Assembly (NCBI RefSeq): GCF_027587195.1
Contig: NZ_JAPDDP010000023.1
Coordinates: forward strand, 1-64,000
Reading direction: 5' to 3'
Length of the DNA stretch: 64,000 nt
DNA from: Solirubrobacter phytolaccae
Lineage (GTDB): Bacteria > Actinomycetota > Thermoleophilia > Solirubrobacterales > Solirubrobacteraceae
The position numbers and the translations under genes are program-made. Positions 49,136-56,303 of this stretch are shown here, piece after piece. A model generated the notes under the pieces. The model had not been told where the DNA came from. It did no database searches and saw only the letters and a program-made list of their open reading frames with translations. The stretch's first letter is position 1. Each line of letters starts with the position of its first letter.

Positions 49136-49821
49136 TGGAGATCCAAGTGGAGGAGAACCCGGCGGAAGTGGTCGCCGGGCTGCTTGTGGATGCCGCGTCA
49201 GCGGGTGGTGATGTCGTGCTCACGGGCGGGTCCACGCCCAAGCTGGCGTACGAGATCGCGTCCCGCGCCGGGGCGGACTGGAGCCGCGCGACCGTGTGGT
49301 TCAGCGACGAGCGCTGCGTCCCGCCGGAGAGCGGGCTGTCGAACTTCCGGATGGCGAACGAGGCGCTGCTCGGCCGGCTGGACCGCGGTGTCCGGCCGAC
49401 CGTGATGCGGATGGAGGGCGAGCTCGGCGCGGACGCCGGGAGCGCGTCCTACGAGGCGTCCGTGCGTGAGCGGCTGGGCTCGGAGCCGCGCTGGGACCTG
49501 CTCCTGCTCGGCCTCGGCCCGGACGCGCACTGCGCTTCGCTGTTCCCCGGCAAGCCCGAGGTCGAGGAGCGCTCACGGCTGGTCACCGGTGTCGAACTTG
49601 CAGGCATGGAGCCGCAGGTTCCGCGCATCTCGTTGACCCTTCCCGCCTTGAACAGCGGGCGTTTGACGGTGTTCCTGGTCACCGGGGCCGACAAGGCGCA
49701 AGCCGTCGCGCGCGCGTTTGCTGCTACACCGGATGCCGACTCGCCCGCGGCATTCGTGCGTCCAGGCGCGGGAGAGTTGCTCGTCGTACTGGATCCGGCT
49801 GCGGCCAAGGAGCTCACGTGA
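49135..49821 (+). CDS. pgl: 6-phosphogluconolactonase
   Basis: This 228-residue enzyme hydrolyses 6-phosphogluconolactone, between Zwf and Gnd in the pathway. Family blocks are VVLTGGSTPKLAYE, ATVWFSDERCVPP, SNFRMANEALL, LLLLGLGPDAHCASLFPG (where most homologues have GxGxDGHTASLFPG, so the usual Gly-His pair is Ala-His here) and RISLTLPALN. Length is normal. GTG 49135 overlaps the opcA stop by one base and the 3' end overlaps glk by GTGA. Confidence 0.93.
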   Translation: MEIQVEENPAEVVAGLLVDAASAGGDVVLTGGSTPKLAYEIASRAGADWSRATVWFSDERCVPPESGLSNFRMANEALLGRLDRGVRPTVMRMEGELGADAGSASYEASVRERLGSEPRWDLLLLGLGPDAHCASLFPGKPEVEERSRLVTGVELAGMEPQVPRISLTLPALNSGRLTVFLVTGADKAQAVARAFAATPDADSPAAFVRPGAGELLVVLDPAAAKELT

Positions 49822-50819
49822 GCGATCAGTTCATCGGAGTCGATGTGGGGGGGACCAAGATCGCGGTCTCCGTCTTGGAGGGTGGAGAGCTCTCCGAATC
49901 AGTGGTCACGCCTACCAACCAGGCCTCGCAAGAGGCGCTGGTGGAGCAGATCGCGGTCGCGATCGAAGGCGCGATCACGAGCGAGACCCGCGCGGTAGGC
50001 ATCGGCATGCCGTCGATCATCGAGTTCGCGACGGGCAAGGTCCTCGCGTCGGTGAACATCCCGCTGCACGACATCCCGCTGCGCTCGCTGCTGACCGAGC
50101 GCATGGGCGTGCCGGTCTACGTCGAGAACGACGCGGGCTGCGCGGCGCTGGCCGAGGCGTTCGACGACGGCAAGATCGTCGTGGACTCGCTGGTGATGCT
50201 GACGATCGGCACCGGCGTCGGTGGCGGCTGGGTGCTGGGCGGCAAGCTCTACCGCGGCGCGACCACGTCGGCCGCCGAGGTCGGGCACACGATCATCGGG
50301 CGGGACGTGCAGTTCGGCAACAACGTGCCGGGCGACCCGTTCCCGCAGCGGGGCTCGCTGGAGACGCTGGCCTCCGGGCGCGCGCTGGACCGGCTGGCCG
50401 ACTACGCGGCGGTGCAGTACCCCGACTCCCACCTCGGCAAGGTCACGGCCAAGAAGGGCAACGTCGACGGCCAGGACGTCGTTCAGGGCGCGGAGGCCGG
50501 CGACGACGCCTGCCTGTGGTGCCTGCGCGTGCTCGGCGAGCGGATCGGCATCGGGATCGCGAACGCCATCAACACCTTCGACCCGCTCGAGGTGGTCTTG
50601 GGCGGCGGTGTCTCGCGGGCCGGCGCGCTGCTGCTCGAGCCGGCCAAGGACGCCGCGTTCCGGCACGTCGTGCCCGGCCTCGGCCTGAACACCACGATCC
50701 GGATCGCGCGCCACGGGCCGCGTGCGGGCGTGCTCGGTGCGGCGCTCATCGCCGCCCAGGAGCACGCCGACAGCACGGGTCGCAACCTGCAGGGCGCCAT
50801 CTCCGGGGAGGGCGCGTGA
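49818..50819 (+). CDS. glk: ROK-family glucokinase, zinc cysteines lost
   Basis: This 333-residue sugar kinase of the ROK family probably phosphorylates glucose to supply the pathway around it. It has ATP-binding GVDVGGTKIAVSVLE, catalytic Asp in YVENDAGCAALAE, LTIGTGVGGGWVLGGKLYRG, and the His of EVGH. ROK proteins normally carry a zinc site CxCGxxGCLE; here that stretch reads VPGDPFPQRGSLETLASG with all cysteines missing. The fold residues around it are kept, so the protein is probably still an active kinase with altered stability. GTG 49818 overlaps pgl; rpiB overlaps its 3' end. Confidence 0.85.
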   Translation: MSDQFIGVDVGGTKIAVSVLEGGELSESVVTPTNQASQEALVEQIAVAIEGAITSETRAVGIGMPSIIEFATGKVLASVNIPLHDIPLRSLLTERMGVPVYVENDAGCAALAEAFDDGKIVVDSLVMLTIGTGVGGGWVLGGKLYRGATTSAAEVGHTIIGRDVQFGNNVPGDPFPQRGSLETLASGRALDRLADYAAVQYPDSHLGKVTAKKGNVDGQDVVQGAEAGDDACLWCLRVLGERIGIGIANAINTFDPLEVVLGGGVSRAGALLLEPAKDAAFRHVVPGLGLNTTIRIARHGPRAGVLGAALIAAQEHADSTGRNLQGAISGEGA

Positions 50820-51277
50820 AGATCGCGTGCGCGTTCGACCACGCCGGGTTCCCGCTGAAGGCGATGGTGATCGAAGCGGTCGAGGCCGAAGGGCACGAGG
50901 TGACCGACCTCGGCACGTGGTCGACGGACGCGGTCGACTACCCGGACACCGCGCGCCTGGCCGCCGAGGCGGTGCGCGGCGGCGGCGCCGACCGCGCGAT
51001 CCTCGTCTGCGGTTCGGGCGCGGGCGTCGCGGTGGCGGCGTGCAAGTTCCCGAACATCCGCGCCGTCGTCGCCCATGACACCTACACGGCGCACCAGTCG
51101 GTCGAGCACGACGACTGCAACGTCCTCTGCCTCGGCGGACGGGTGATCGGCCCGGCGCTGGCCGCCGACATCATCAAGTCATATTTAGCCGCCGAGTTCA
51201 CCGGGGATGATCGTCACAAGCGACGCCTGGCGAAGATCGACGGCATCGAGCGTGAGTTCCTCCGGGACGACATCTAG
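50816..51277 (+). CDS. rpiB: Ribose-5-phosphate isomerase B
   Basis: This 153-residue isomerase interconverts ribulose-5- and ribose-5-phosphate. The N-terminus is KIACAFDHAGFPLK; the active-site cysteine Cys65 is in LVCGSGAGVAVAACK and the base His in HDTYTAHQSVEHDD. The following NVLCLGGRVIGPALA is also typical. It is the last pathway gene of the operon; GTG 50816 overlaps the glk stop. The N-terminal Asp-His pair (FDHAG) matches RpiB rather than galactose isomerases. Confidence 0.95.
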   Translation: MKIACAFDHAGFPLKAMVIEAVEAEGHEVTDLGTWSTDAVDYPDTARLAAEAVRGGGADRAILVCGSGAGVAVAACKFPNIRAVVAHDTYTAHQSVEHDDCNVLCLGGRVIGPALAADIIKSYLAAEFTGDDRHKRRLAKIDGIEREFLRDDI

Positions 51278-51291
51278 GGAGTAGTGGAAGC

Positions 51292-51462
51292 GTGCGTACG
51301 ATCGAGTGCAACGTCTGTGGGGAGACCCTGTCGGCGGCCAATGACGAAGAGCTGGCCAAGCAGCTGAAGGACCACCTCGTCGACGAGCACGACGAGTCGC
51401 CGTCGGACGACGAGATCCATCAGACGGTCGATCACGAGGCCTACGACGCCATGGACTCCTGA
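51292..51462 (+). CDS. 56-residue CxxC/HxxxxH small metal-binding-like protein
   Basis: This short gene follows rpiB by 14 bp. It encodes 56 residues with CNVC at 6-9 and H28/H33 (DHLVDEH), the spacing of a DUF1059-like or zinc-finger mini-domain, then an acidic tail (DESPSDDE). GTG 51292 has GGGAG upstream. Its TGA overlaps the CTG that opens the acetyltransferase frame. Its place at the end of the pentose-phosphate operon suggests co-expression, with no known function. Confidence 0.7.
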   Translation: MRTIECNVCGETLSAANDEELAKQLKDHLVDEHDESPSDDEIHQTVDHEAYDAMDS

Positions 51463-52076
51463 AGCCGGACCAGCAGGACCCGCTCGTCGTCAGCGGGCCG
51501 CGCCTGCAGCTGCGCTACCCCGCGGCTGACGATGCGGCCCGGCTGTTCGAGCTCGCTTCGAACCCGGCGGTGACGCGCTGGTTCTCATGGGGGCCCTACA
51601 CGGAGGTCTCGCAGGCGGAGGCGTGGATCGCTGCGCAGCCGGCCAAGCGCGACGCGGGCGAGATCATGGACTTCCTGGTTGTCGACCCGGACGCCGGGCC
51701 GGTCGGCGTGACGGGCCTGACGGAGGTCTCCAAGCGCGACGGTCGGGCGACGGTCGGGTCGTGGATCGGCGAGCCGTACTGGGGCTCGGGCGCGAACGCG
51801 GAGGCCAAGGCGCTGATCGCCGCGCTGGCGTTCCGGCGGCTCGGCGCGGAGCGGCTGACGGCGTGGGCGAACACCCGCAACGGGCGCTCGCAGCGGGCGC
51901 TGGAGCGCGTCGGGTTCCGGCGCGAGGGCGTGCTGCGCGCCTGGCACCGGCACGGCGACGAGATGCACGACGTGGTCGTGTTCGCCCTGGTGCGTTCCGT
52001 GTGGGAGCGCAGCCCGCTCGCTCAGGTGCCGGTGACGGTGGAAGGCACGCCGCCGCCGTCCTTCGTCTTGGGCTGA
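51459..52076 (+). CDS. GNAT-family N-acetyltransferase (RimJ/RimL-like), probable CTG start
   Basis: This protein of about 205 residues has a complete GNAT fold: strand 1 PRLQLRYPAADDAARLFELAS, WGPYTEVSQAEAWIA, the V-shaped strand GSWIGEPYWGSGANAEAKAL and ERLTAWANTRNGRSQRALERVGF. The enzyme moves acetyl from acetyl-CoA to an amine, often a protein N-terminus. No ATG, GTG or TTG exists in frame before 51570, and a start there would delete strand 1. The frame opens with CTG at 51459, which overlaps the preceding TGA as CTGA. This is the same geometry as the ATGA/GTGA overlaps elsewhere in this window. The 3' end overlaps the convergent EamA gene by 55 bp. Confidence 0.75.
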   Translation: MKPDQQDPLVVSGPRLQLRYPAADDAARLFELASNPAVTRWFSWGPYTEVSQAEAWIAAQPAKRDAGEIMDFLVVDPDAGPVGVTGLTEVSKRDGRATVGSWIGEPYWGSGANAEAKALIAALAFRRLGAERLTAWANTRNGRSQRALERVGFRREGVLRAWHRHGDEMHDVVVFALVRSVWERSPLAQVPVTVEGTPPPSFVLG

Positions 52077-52993
52077 GCCGCGCCGCGCGTGCGCTGCGTG
52101 GCGAGCACGCAGGCCACGATCGCGAGGGCCGCGAGGACCATGCCGGCGGTGACGTGCTCGCCGAGCAGCAGCGCCGCCCACGCGAGCGTGAGGACGGGCT
52201 GGGCGAGCTGCGTCTGGCCGATCTTGGCCACGCCGCCCAGCGCGAGGCCGTGGTACCAGGCGAAGAAGCCGAGGAACATCGAGACGGCGGCGACGTAGGC
52301 GAAGCCGAGCCAGGACTCCGCGCTGACGCTGCCGAGGTCGTGCGTGGCGAGCGCGGTGGGGAGGACGAGGAACGGCGCGGTGAGCAGGAGCGCCCAACAG
52401 ATCACCTGCCAGCCGCCGTAGCGGCGGCTCAGCGCGCCGCCCTCCGCGTAGCCGAGGCCGGCGGAGGCGACGGCGGCGAGGACGAGCAGGTCGGCGGGCT
52501 CGAGCCCGTTCACGCCCTGGGTGGTCGCAAAGATGAGGACGGCGACCAGACCGGCCATCGCCGCGAGCCAGAACGCGCGGCTCGGACGCTCGCCGGCACG
52601 GAGGACGGCGAAGACCGCGGTCGCGGCGGGGAGGAGGCCGACGATCACGCTCGCGTGGGCGGAGGTGAGGTGCTCGAGCGCGAGCGTGCTGAACAGCGGG
52701 AAGCCGATCACGACGCCGAGGCCGACGAGGGCGAACCGCGGCACGTCGCGCTTCGCGGGGAGCGGTTCGCGCCGGATCGCCAGGAGCAGGCCCGCGAGCA
52801 CGGCGGCGACGAGCGCGCGGCCGAGGCCGACGAACGTGGCGTCGAGGTCCTCGACGGCGAGCCGCGTCATCGGCAGCGAGAACGAGAACGCGAGGACGCC
52901 GAGAAAGCCCCACGCCATGGCCTTCCAGGCGGCGGGGTGGCGTTCGCGTTGCGTTATCCGGGTGCGGTCGATAGCGTTACTCAGGTCCGTCAT
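52022..52993 (-). CDS. EamA (DMT)-family transporter
   Basis: This 323-residue membrane protein has ten helices in two EamA repeats (AMAWGFLGVLAFSFSLPMTRLAV; FLGFFAWYHGLALGGVAKIGQTQLAQPVLTLAWAALLLGE, the second repeat's signature). Such proteins export or exchange amino acids and other metabolites. It is divergent from a MocR regulator, the common pairing in which MocR controls an EamA exporter. The start at ATG 52993 shares CATG with the regulator's ATG. The C-terminus is a short polar tail. Confidence 0.88.
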   Translation of the reverse strand: MTDLSNAIDRTRITQRERHPAAWKAMAWGFLGVLAFSFSLPMTRLAVEDLDATFVGLGRALVAAVLAGLLLAIRREPLPAKRDVPRFALVGLGVVIGFPLFSTLALEHLTSAHASVIVGLLPAATAVFAVLRAGERPSRAFWLAAMAGLVAVLIFATTQGVNGLEPADLLVLAAVASAGLGYAEGGALSRRYGGWQVICWALLLTAPFLVLPTALATHDLGSVSAESWLGFAYVAAVSMFLGFFAWYHGLALGGVAKIGQTQLAQPVLTLAWAALLLGEHVTAGMVLAALAIVACVLATQRTRGAAQPKTKDGGGVPSTVTGT

Positions 52994-53008
52994 GCTTGAA
53001 GATAACGC
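52951..53008. promoter_or_regulatory. Three GCGTTAT-type half-sites around overlapping divergent starts
   Basis: GCGTTATC (52951-52958) and GCGTTAC (52974-52980) are direct repeats 23 bp apart, and GATAACGC (53001-53008) is the inverted copy. They surround the CATG (52991-52994) where the two genes start. MocR regulators typically bind spaced direct repeats. Confidence 0.5.
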
Positions 53009-54404
53009 AGCCACAGCCGTAATCGCAACCCTCGAGGCCGAGGTGGCGTCGCGCGCGCCCGGCGAGCGGCTGCCGTCGGTGCGGGAGCTGATGGCGCGGC
53101 ACCGGGCCGGGCCGGCCACGGTCCAGCGGGCGATCGCCGACCTGGTGGCTCGCGGCCTGGTCGAGGCGCGGCCGGGGCGGGGGACGTTCGTGGCGGCGCG
53201 CAGCGAGCCGGTGGCGCCCGACCCGTCCTGGCAGTCGGTGCCGCTCGGCGCGCGCTCGATCGACGCGGACGCGCTCGTGCGCCTGCTGCGTCCGCCGCCG
53301 GACGACGCGCTCGTGCTGTCGTCCGGCTACCTGCCCGCGGACCTGCAGCCGACGGCGCTGCTGGGCGCGGCCCTGGCCCGCGCGGCGCGGCGGCCGGGTG
53401 CGTGGGATCGCGTCCCGCTCGAGGGCATCAGCGGGCTGCGCGCGTACTTCGCCGCGGAGGCGGGCGCCACGCCCGGCGACGTGCTGATCACGCCCGGCGG
53501 CCAGGCTGCGCTCGCCGCCTGCTTCCGTGGGCTCGCCGCGCCGGGCGCGTCGGTGATCGTCGAGTCGCCGACCTACCTCGGCGCGCTGGTGACGGCCCGC
53601 GCCCAGGGCCTGCACCCGATCCCGGTGCCCGCCGACGCGCACGGCATCCGCCCGGACCTGCTCGCCGACGCGCTCGCCAGCTCCGGTGCCCGCGTCGTCT
53701 ACCTGCAGCCCGTGTTCGCGAACCCGCACGGCGCCACCCTCGCCCCGGAGCGCCGGGTCGAGGTGCTCGAGGCGGTCCGTGCCGCGGGCGCGTTCATCAT
53801 CGAGGACGACGCGTTCCGCGACTTCGCGCTGGGGCCGGCGGCGGGCGAGACCACGCGGGGCGCGGCGCGCACGCGCGGCGCCGCGGCGGTCGTGCCGCCG
53901 CCGCTGTTCGCCGACGATCCCGACGGGCACGTGGTGCGCATCCGGTCGCTCACGAAGGCGTCCGCGCCCGGGTTGCGGATCGCGGCGGTGATCGCGCGCG
54001 GGCCGGCCGCGGCGCGGCTGCGGGCGGCGCGGATCGTCGAGGACCTGTTCGTCACCGGGCCGCTGCAGGAGGCGGCGCTCGAGGTCGTCGGCGCGCCTGC
54101 GTGGCGCGCGCACCTGCGCAAGCTCCGCAAGGTCCTGACCGAGCGCCGGGACGCGCTCGCCGCGGCGCTGCCAGCTGGAGTCCACGTGCCCGATGGCGGC
54201 ATGAACCTGTGGCTGCCGTTGCCGCCCGGGACGGACGACGTCGACCTGGCGCAGCGCCTGGGGGCGTCGGGCGTGGTCGTCTCGCCCGGGCGGCCGTTCT
54301 TCGCCGCCGAGCCGCCCGGCCCGTTCCTGCGGCTGACGTTCGCGGCCGAGCCGCCGGAACGCCTGGCCCAGGGGATGCGGCGCGTGTTCGCGGAGCTCGA
54401 CTAG
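52992..54404 (+). CDS. MocR-type GntR/aminotransferase-like regulator
   Basis: This 470-residue protein has an N-terminal GntR winged helix (about residues 8-72; RLPSVRELMARHRAGPATVQRAI). A fold-type I aminotransferase domain (about 95-470) has TPGGQAALAA, LQPVFANPHGATL, the acidic EDDAFRDF and the PLP lysine in RSLTKASAPGLRI. MocR proteins use PLP-amine chemistry to sense metabolites. An insert rich in Gly/Ala/Arg (GETTRGAARTRGAAA) precedes the PLP site. It probably regulates the divergent EamA gene. Confidence 0.9.
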   Translation: MLEDNAATAVIATLEAEVASRAPGERLPSVRELMARHRAGPATVQRAIADLVARGLVEARPGRGTFVAARSEPVAPDPSWQSVPLGARSIDADALVRLLRPPPDDALVLSSGYLPADLQPTALLGAALARAARRPGAWDRVPLEGISGLRAYFAAEAGATPGDVLITPGGQAALAACFRGLAAPGASVIVESPTYLGALVTARAQGLHPIPVPADAHGIRPDLLADALASSGARVVYLQPVFANPHGATLAPERRVEVLEAVRAAGAFIIEDDAFRDFALGPAAGETTRGAARTRGAAAVVPPPLFADDPDGHVVRIRSLTKASAPGLRIAAVIARGPAAARLRAARIVEDLFVTGPLQEAALEVVGAPAWRAHLRKLRKVLTERRDALAAALPAGVHVPDGGMNLWLPLPPGTDDVDLAQRLGASGVVVSPGRPFFAAEPPGPFLRLTFAAEPPERLAQGMRRVFAELD

Positions 54405-55054
54405 AACTCGTCGGGGCGCTTGAACCAGTAGCCGTCGCCCTCGTTACGGCCGAGCGGCGCGCGGTCGAGCCACTGGTAGATGCCCCAGATCGCGTCGAGG
54501 CCGCGCGAGTAGGCCGAGTAGGTGTGGAAGACCTTGCCGTCGCGCAGGGCGAACGCGCTCATGCCCGGCTGCTCGGCACCGAGCTCCGCGGGGTCGACGG
54601 GGCGGAAGTTGTACTCCCGGAGCGGCCGCTCCGGCGTGTTGGACACGCCGAAGTCGAAGTTGAAGTCGCTCCCGGACGACGACGCCCACGGGAACGTCCA
54701 GCCCATCCGCTCGCGGTAGGCGAGCAGCTTCTCCAACGGCGCGCGCGACACCGCCGTCCAGGTCACGTCGTGGTGCTCCAGGTACACGCGCGGCAGCTCC
54801 ACGTGGTGCGCGATCGACGTGCAGCTCGCGCACACGGTCTCCGTCTCCGGGCCGTACATGAAGTGGTAGACGAGCAGCTGCGAGCGGCCGTCGAACAGCT
54901 CGGCGAGCGTGCGCGAGCCGTGCTCGGTGTCGAACCGATACTCCGCCGTCACCTCCTCCCACGGCAGCGCGGCGCGTTCGCGGGCGAGCTCGTCGCTCAA
55001 CCGCGTGAGCTCCTTCTCGCGGTCGAGCAGGGCGAGGCGGGCGTCAGAGGCCAT
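54401..55054 (-). CDS. DUF899-family thioredoxin-like protein
   Basis: This 217-residue protein of the DUF899 family has a thioredoxin-like fold. It shows EKELTRLSDELARERAALPW near the start, LLVYHFMYGP, and CASCTSIAHHV (a CxxC in the redox position, about residues 78-81). SAYSRGLDAIWGIYQWLDRAPLGRNE comes near the end. The catalytic activity of the family is not established. It is last in an ArsR-SRPBCC-DUF899 operon and overlaps the upstream gene by 11 bp. Its stop shares CTAG with the convergent mocR. Confidence 0.85.
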   Translation of the reverse strand: MASDARLALLDREKELTRLSDELARERAALPWEEVTAEYRFDTEHGSRTLAELFDGRSQLLVYHFMYGPETETVCASCTSIAHHVELPRVYLEHHDVTWTAVSRAPLEKLLAYRERMGWTFPWASSSGSDFNFDFGVSNTPERPLREYNFRPVDPAELGAEQPGMSAFALRDGKVFHTYSAYSRGLDAIWGIYQWLDRAPLGRNEGDGYWFKRPDEF

Positions 55055-55478
55055 CTGCGACTCCTTCCAGCTTGTCGAGCACGGAGTTCCAGCCGGCGTC
55101 GACCGACTGCTCGTTCAGCGGCCCTTCGGCCGTGATGTTCTGATGGTCGAGGGCGACCTCGGTCCCGCCCGCGACGTCGCGCAGCGTCACCGTGAGCAAC
55201 GTCTCCTCCGCGTCGGGCCCGAACTTGAAGACCAGGACGATCCGCTCGTCCTCCACGAGCTCCTGGATGACGGAGTCGAACTGGTGCGCGTCGCCGTGCT
55301 CGTCGAGCATCTCGACGCGATGCACGCCGCCGACGCGCTCGTCGACGGTCGCGGTCGCCACGACCGAGCCGCCCGGCGCCAGCCAGCGCGCCACCAGCTC
55401 CGGCTCCAGGAACGCGCGGTACACCCGTGAGCGGGGCGCACGGACCACCCGCGACACCCGCACGCCGAAGCGGATCAC
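55044..55478 (-). CDS. SRPBCC/AHSA1-like protein
   Basis: This 144-residue helix-grip protein of the Aha1-C-terminal-like (AHSA1) group begins VSRVVRAPRSRVYRAFLEPELVARWLAPGG and ends with GWNSVLDKLEGVADG, both standard for the family. Ligand binding is assumed; many copies are encoded directly behind ArsR regulators in actinobacteria. GTG 55478 overlaps the ArsR stop (GTGA on the minus strand). The frame further upstream is not part of it. Confidence 0.88.
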   Translation of the reverse strand: MIRFGVRVSRVVRAPRSRVYRAFLEPELVARWLAPGGSVVATATVDERVGGVHRVEMLDEHGDAHQFDSVIQELVEDERIVLVFKFGPDAEETLLTVTLRDVAGGTEVALDHQNITAEGPLNEQSVDAGWNSVLDKLEGVADGL

Positions 55479-55792
55479 TCGTCCTCCTCCACGAGCGCCT
55501 GGAGGCGATCGAGCGCGTCCTCCCAGAAGCGCTCGTAGTGGCGCACCCACGCGCTGGCGTCGGCGAGCGGCGCGGCCCGCAGCGCGCAGACGGTCGTCCG
55601 CCCTTCGGTGCGCCGCTCGACCAGCCCGGCGCCTTCCAGCACCTTCAGGTGCTTCGACACGCCCGCGAGCGACATCGCGAACGGCGCCGCGAGGTCGCCC
55701 ACCGTCCGTTCCCCGGCGGTGAGCGCGTCGAGCATCGCCCGCCGCGCCTCGCTCGAGAGCGCATGGAAGACCGCGTCCAGTTCCTCAACCAT
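55475..55792 (-). CDS. ArsR-family repressor
   Basis: This 105-residue winged-helix regulator has the ArsR pattern FHALSSEARRAMLDAL, then VGDLAAPFAMSLAGVSKHLKVLEGAGLVERR and wing TVCALRAAPL. The metal-binding ELCVCDL site is absent, as in the group that regulates SRPBCC genes. It heads the ArsR-SRPBCC-DUF899 operon and is expected to bind its own promoter at two palindromes, one of which contains its ATG. Confidence 0.92.
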   Translation of the reverse strand: MVEELDAVFHALSSEARRAMLDALTAGERTVGDLAAPFAMSLAGVSKHLKVLEGAGLVERRTEGRTTVCALRAAPLADASAWVRHYERFWEDALDRLQALVEEDE

Positions 55793-55830
55793 GTGGTTGA
55801 AGGTAGCACAACGCTCAACCGTATGGTTGA
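55785..55830. promoter_or_regulatory. Paired ArsR operators TCAACC-N4-GGTTGA
   Basis: Two 16-bp sites lie 30 bp apart: TCAACCATGTGGTTGA (55785-55800), which contains the start codon, and TCAACCGTATGGTTGA (55815-55830). The -10-like TACCTT on the minus strand (55800-55805) lies between them. The spacing puts both sites on about the same DNA face. Confidence 0.75.
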
Positions 55831-55871
55831 GTCACGTCGTCTCGGCCTGGCGGTCAGGCATATTGGACCGC

Positions 55872-56108
55872 ATGCAAAGCCTTCGCGAAGCACTCGACGC
55901 CGCGTTGAGCTCGTCAACGCCGGCGTGGATCCTGTTTGTGGCGGCGTACCCGCGTGCGGGGCGCTGGGGGCGTGGCCACGCGCACTCGTCGACGCGTCGT
56001 GTCCTGCGCGACGTGGGCTTCGCGTGGGCGTTCGGCTTCGCGGTGCGCCAGTGGCTGGTGCCGTGGGCCAAGGCGCAGCAGGCCGCCCTGGAGGAGACCG
56101 ACAGCTAG
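55872..56108 (+). CDS. Small hypothetical protein
   Basis: This is a 78-residue ORF with a helical start (MQSLREALDAALSSSTPAWILFVAAYP) and a second hydrophobic segment (VGFAWAFGFAVRQWLVPWAK) between basic stretches. It could be a small membrane protein, but family support is lacking. CATATT precedes ATG 55872 by 7 nt. It is 12 bp before the next small membrane protein and in the same direction, so it may be the first gene of that operon. Confidence 0.5.
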   Translation: MQSLREALDAALSSSTPAWILFVAAYPRAGRWGRGHAHSSTRRVLRDVGFAWAFGFAVRQWLVPWAKAQQAALEETDS

Positions 56109-56120
56109 GCTCGGCCCAGC

Positions 56121-56303
56121 ATGAACTGGGCCGCCTTCGCGCCGATCATCGTCCTCGGCGTCGCGTTCGTCGTCTATTGCCTCGTGGACATCGCGCGGGG
56201 TGAGGTGCAGCACCTGCCGAAGTGGGCGTGGGCGATCGTCTGCCTGGTCTCGGTGCCGCTCGGTGGCATCGTGTACCTGTTGCTGGGCCGGCGTCACGGA
56301 TGA
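56121..56303 (+). CDS. PLDc_N-type two-helix membrane protein
   Basis: This 60-residue protein has two membrane helices (WAAFAPIIVLGVAFVVYCLVDI and WAWAIVCLVSVPLGGIVYLLLGRR) joined by a loop with LPKW. This is the phospholipase D N-terminal (PLDc_N) module that occurs alone in many actinobacteria. Its job is unknown. It overlaps the ABC ATPase by ATGA, so it is co-translated with that exporter. TAGGCT lies 9 nt before ATG. Confidence 0.82.
   Translation: MNWAAFAPIIVLGVAFVVYCLVDIARGEVQHLPKWAWAIVCLVSVPLGGIVYLLLGRRHG

Noticed and set aside
53402-55135. A 577-residue plus-strand frame over mocR and DUF899
   Set aside because: Shadow frame; both underlying genes show specific motifs.
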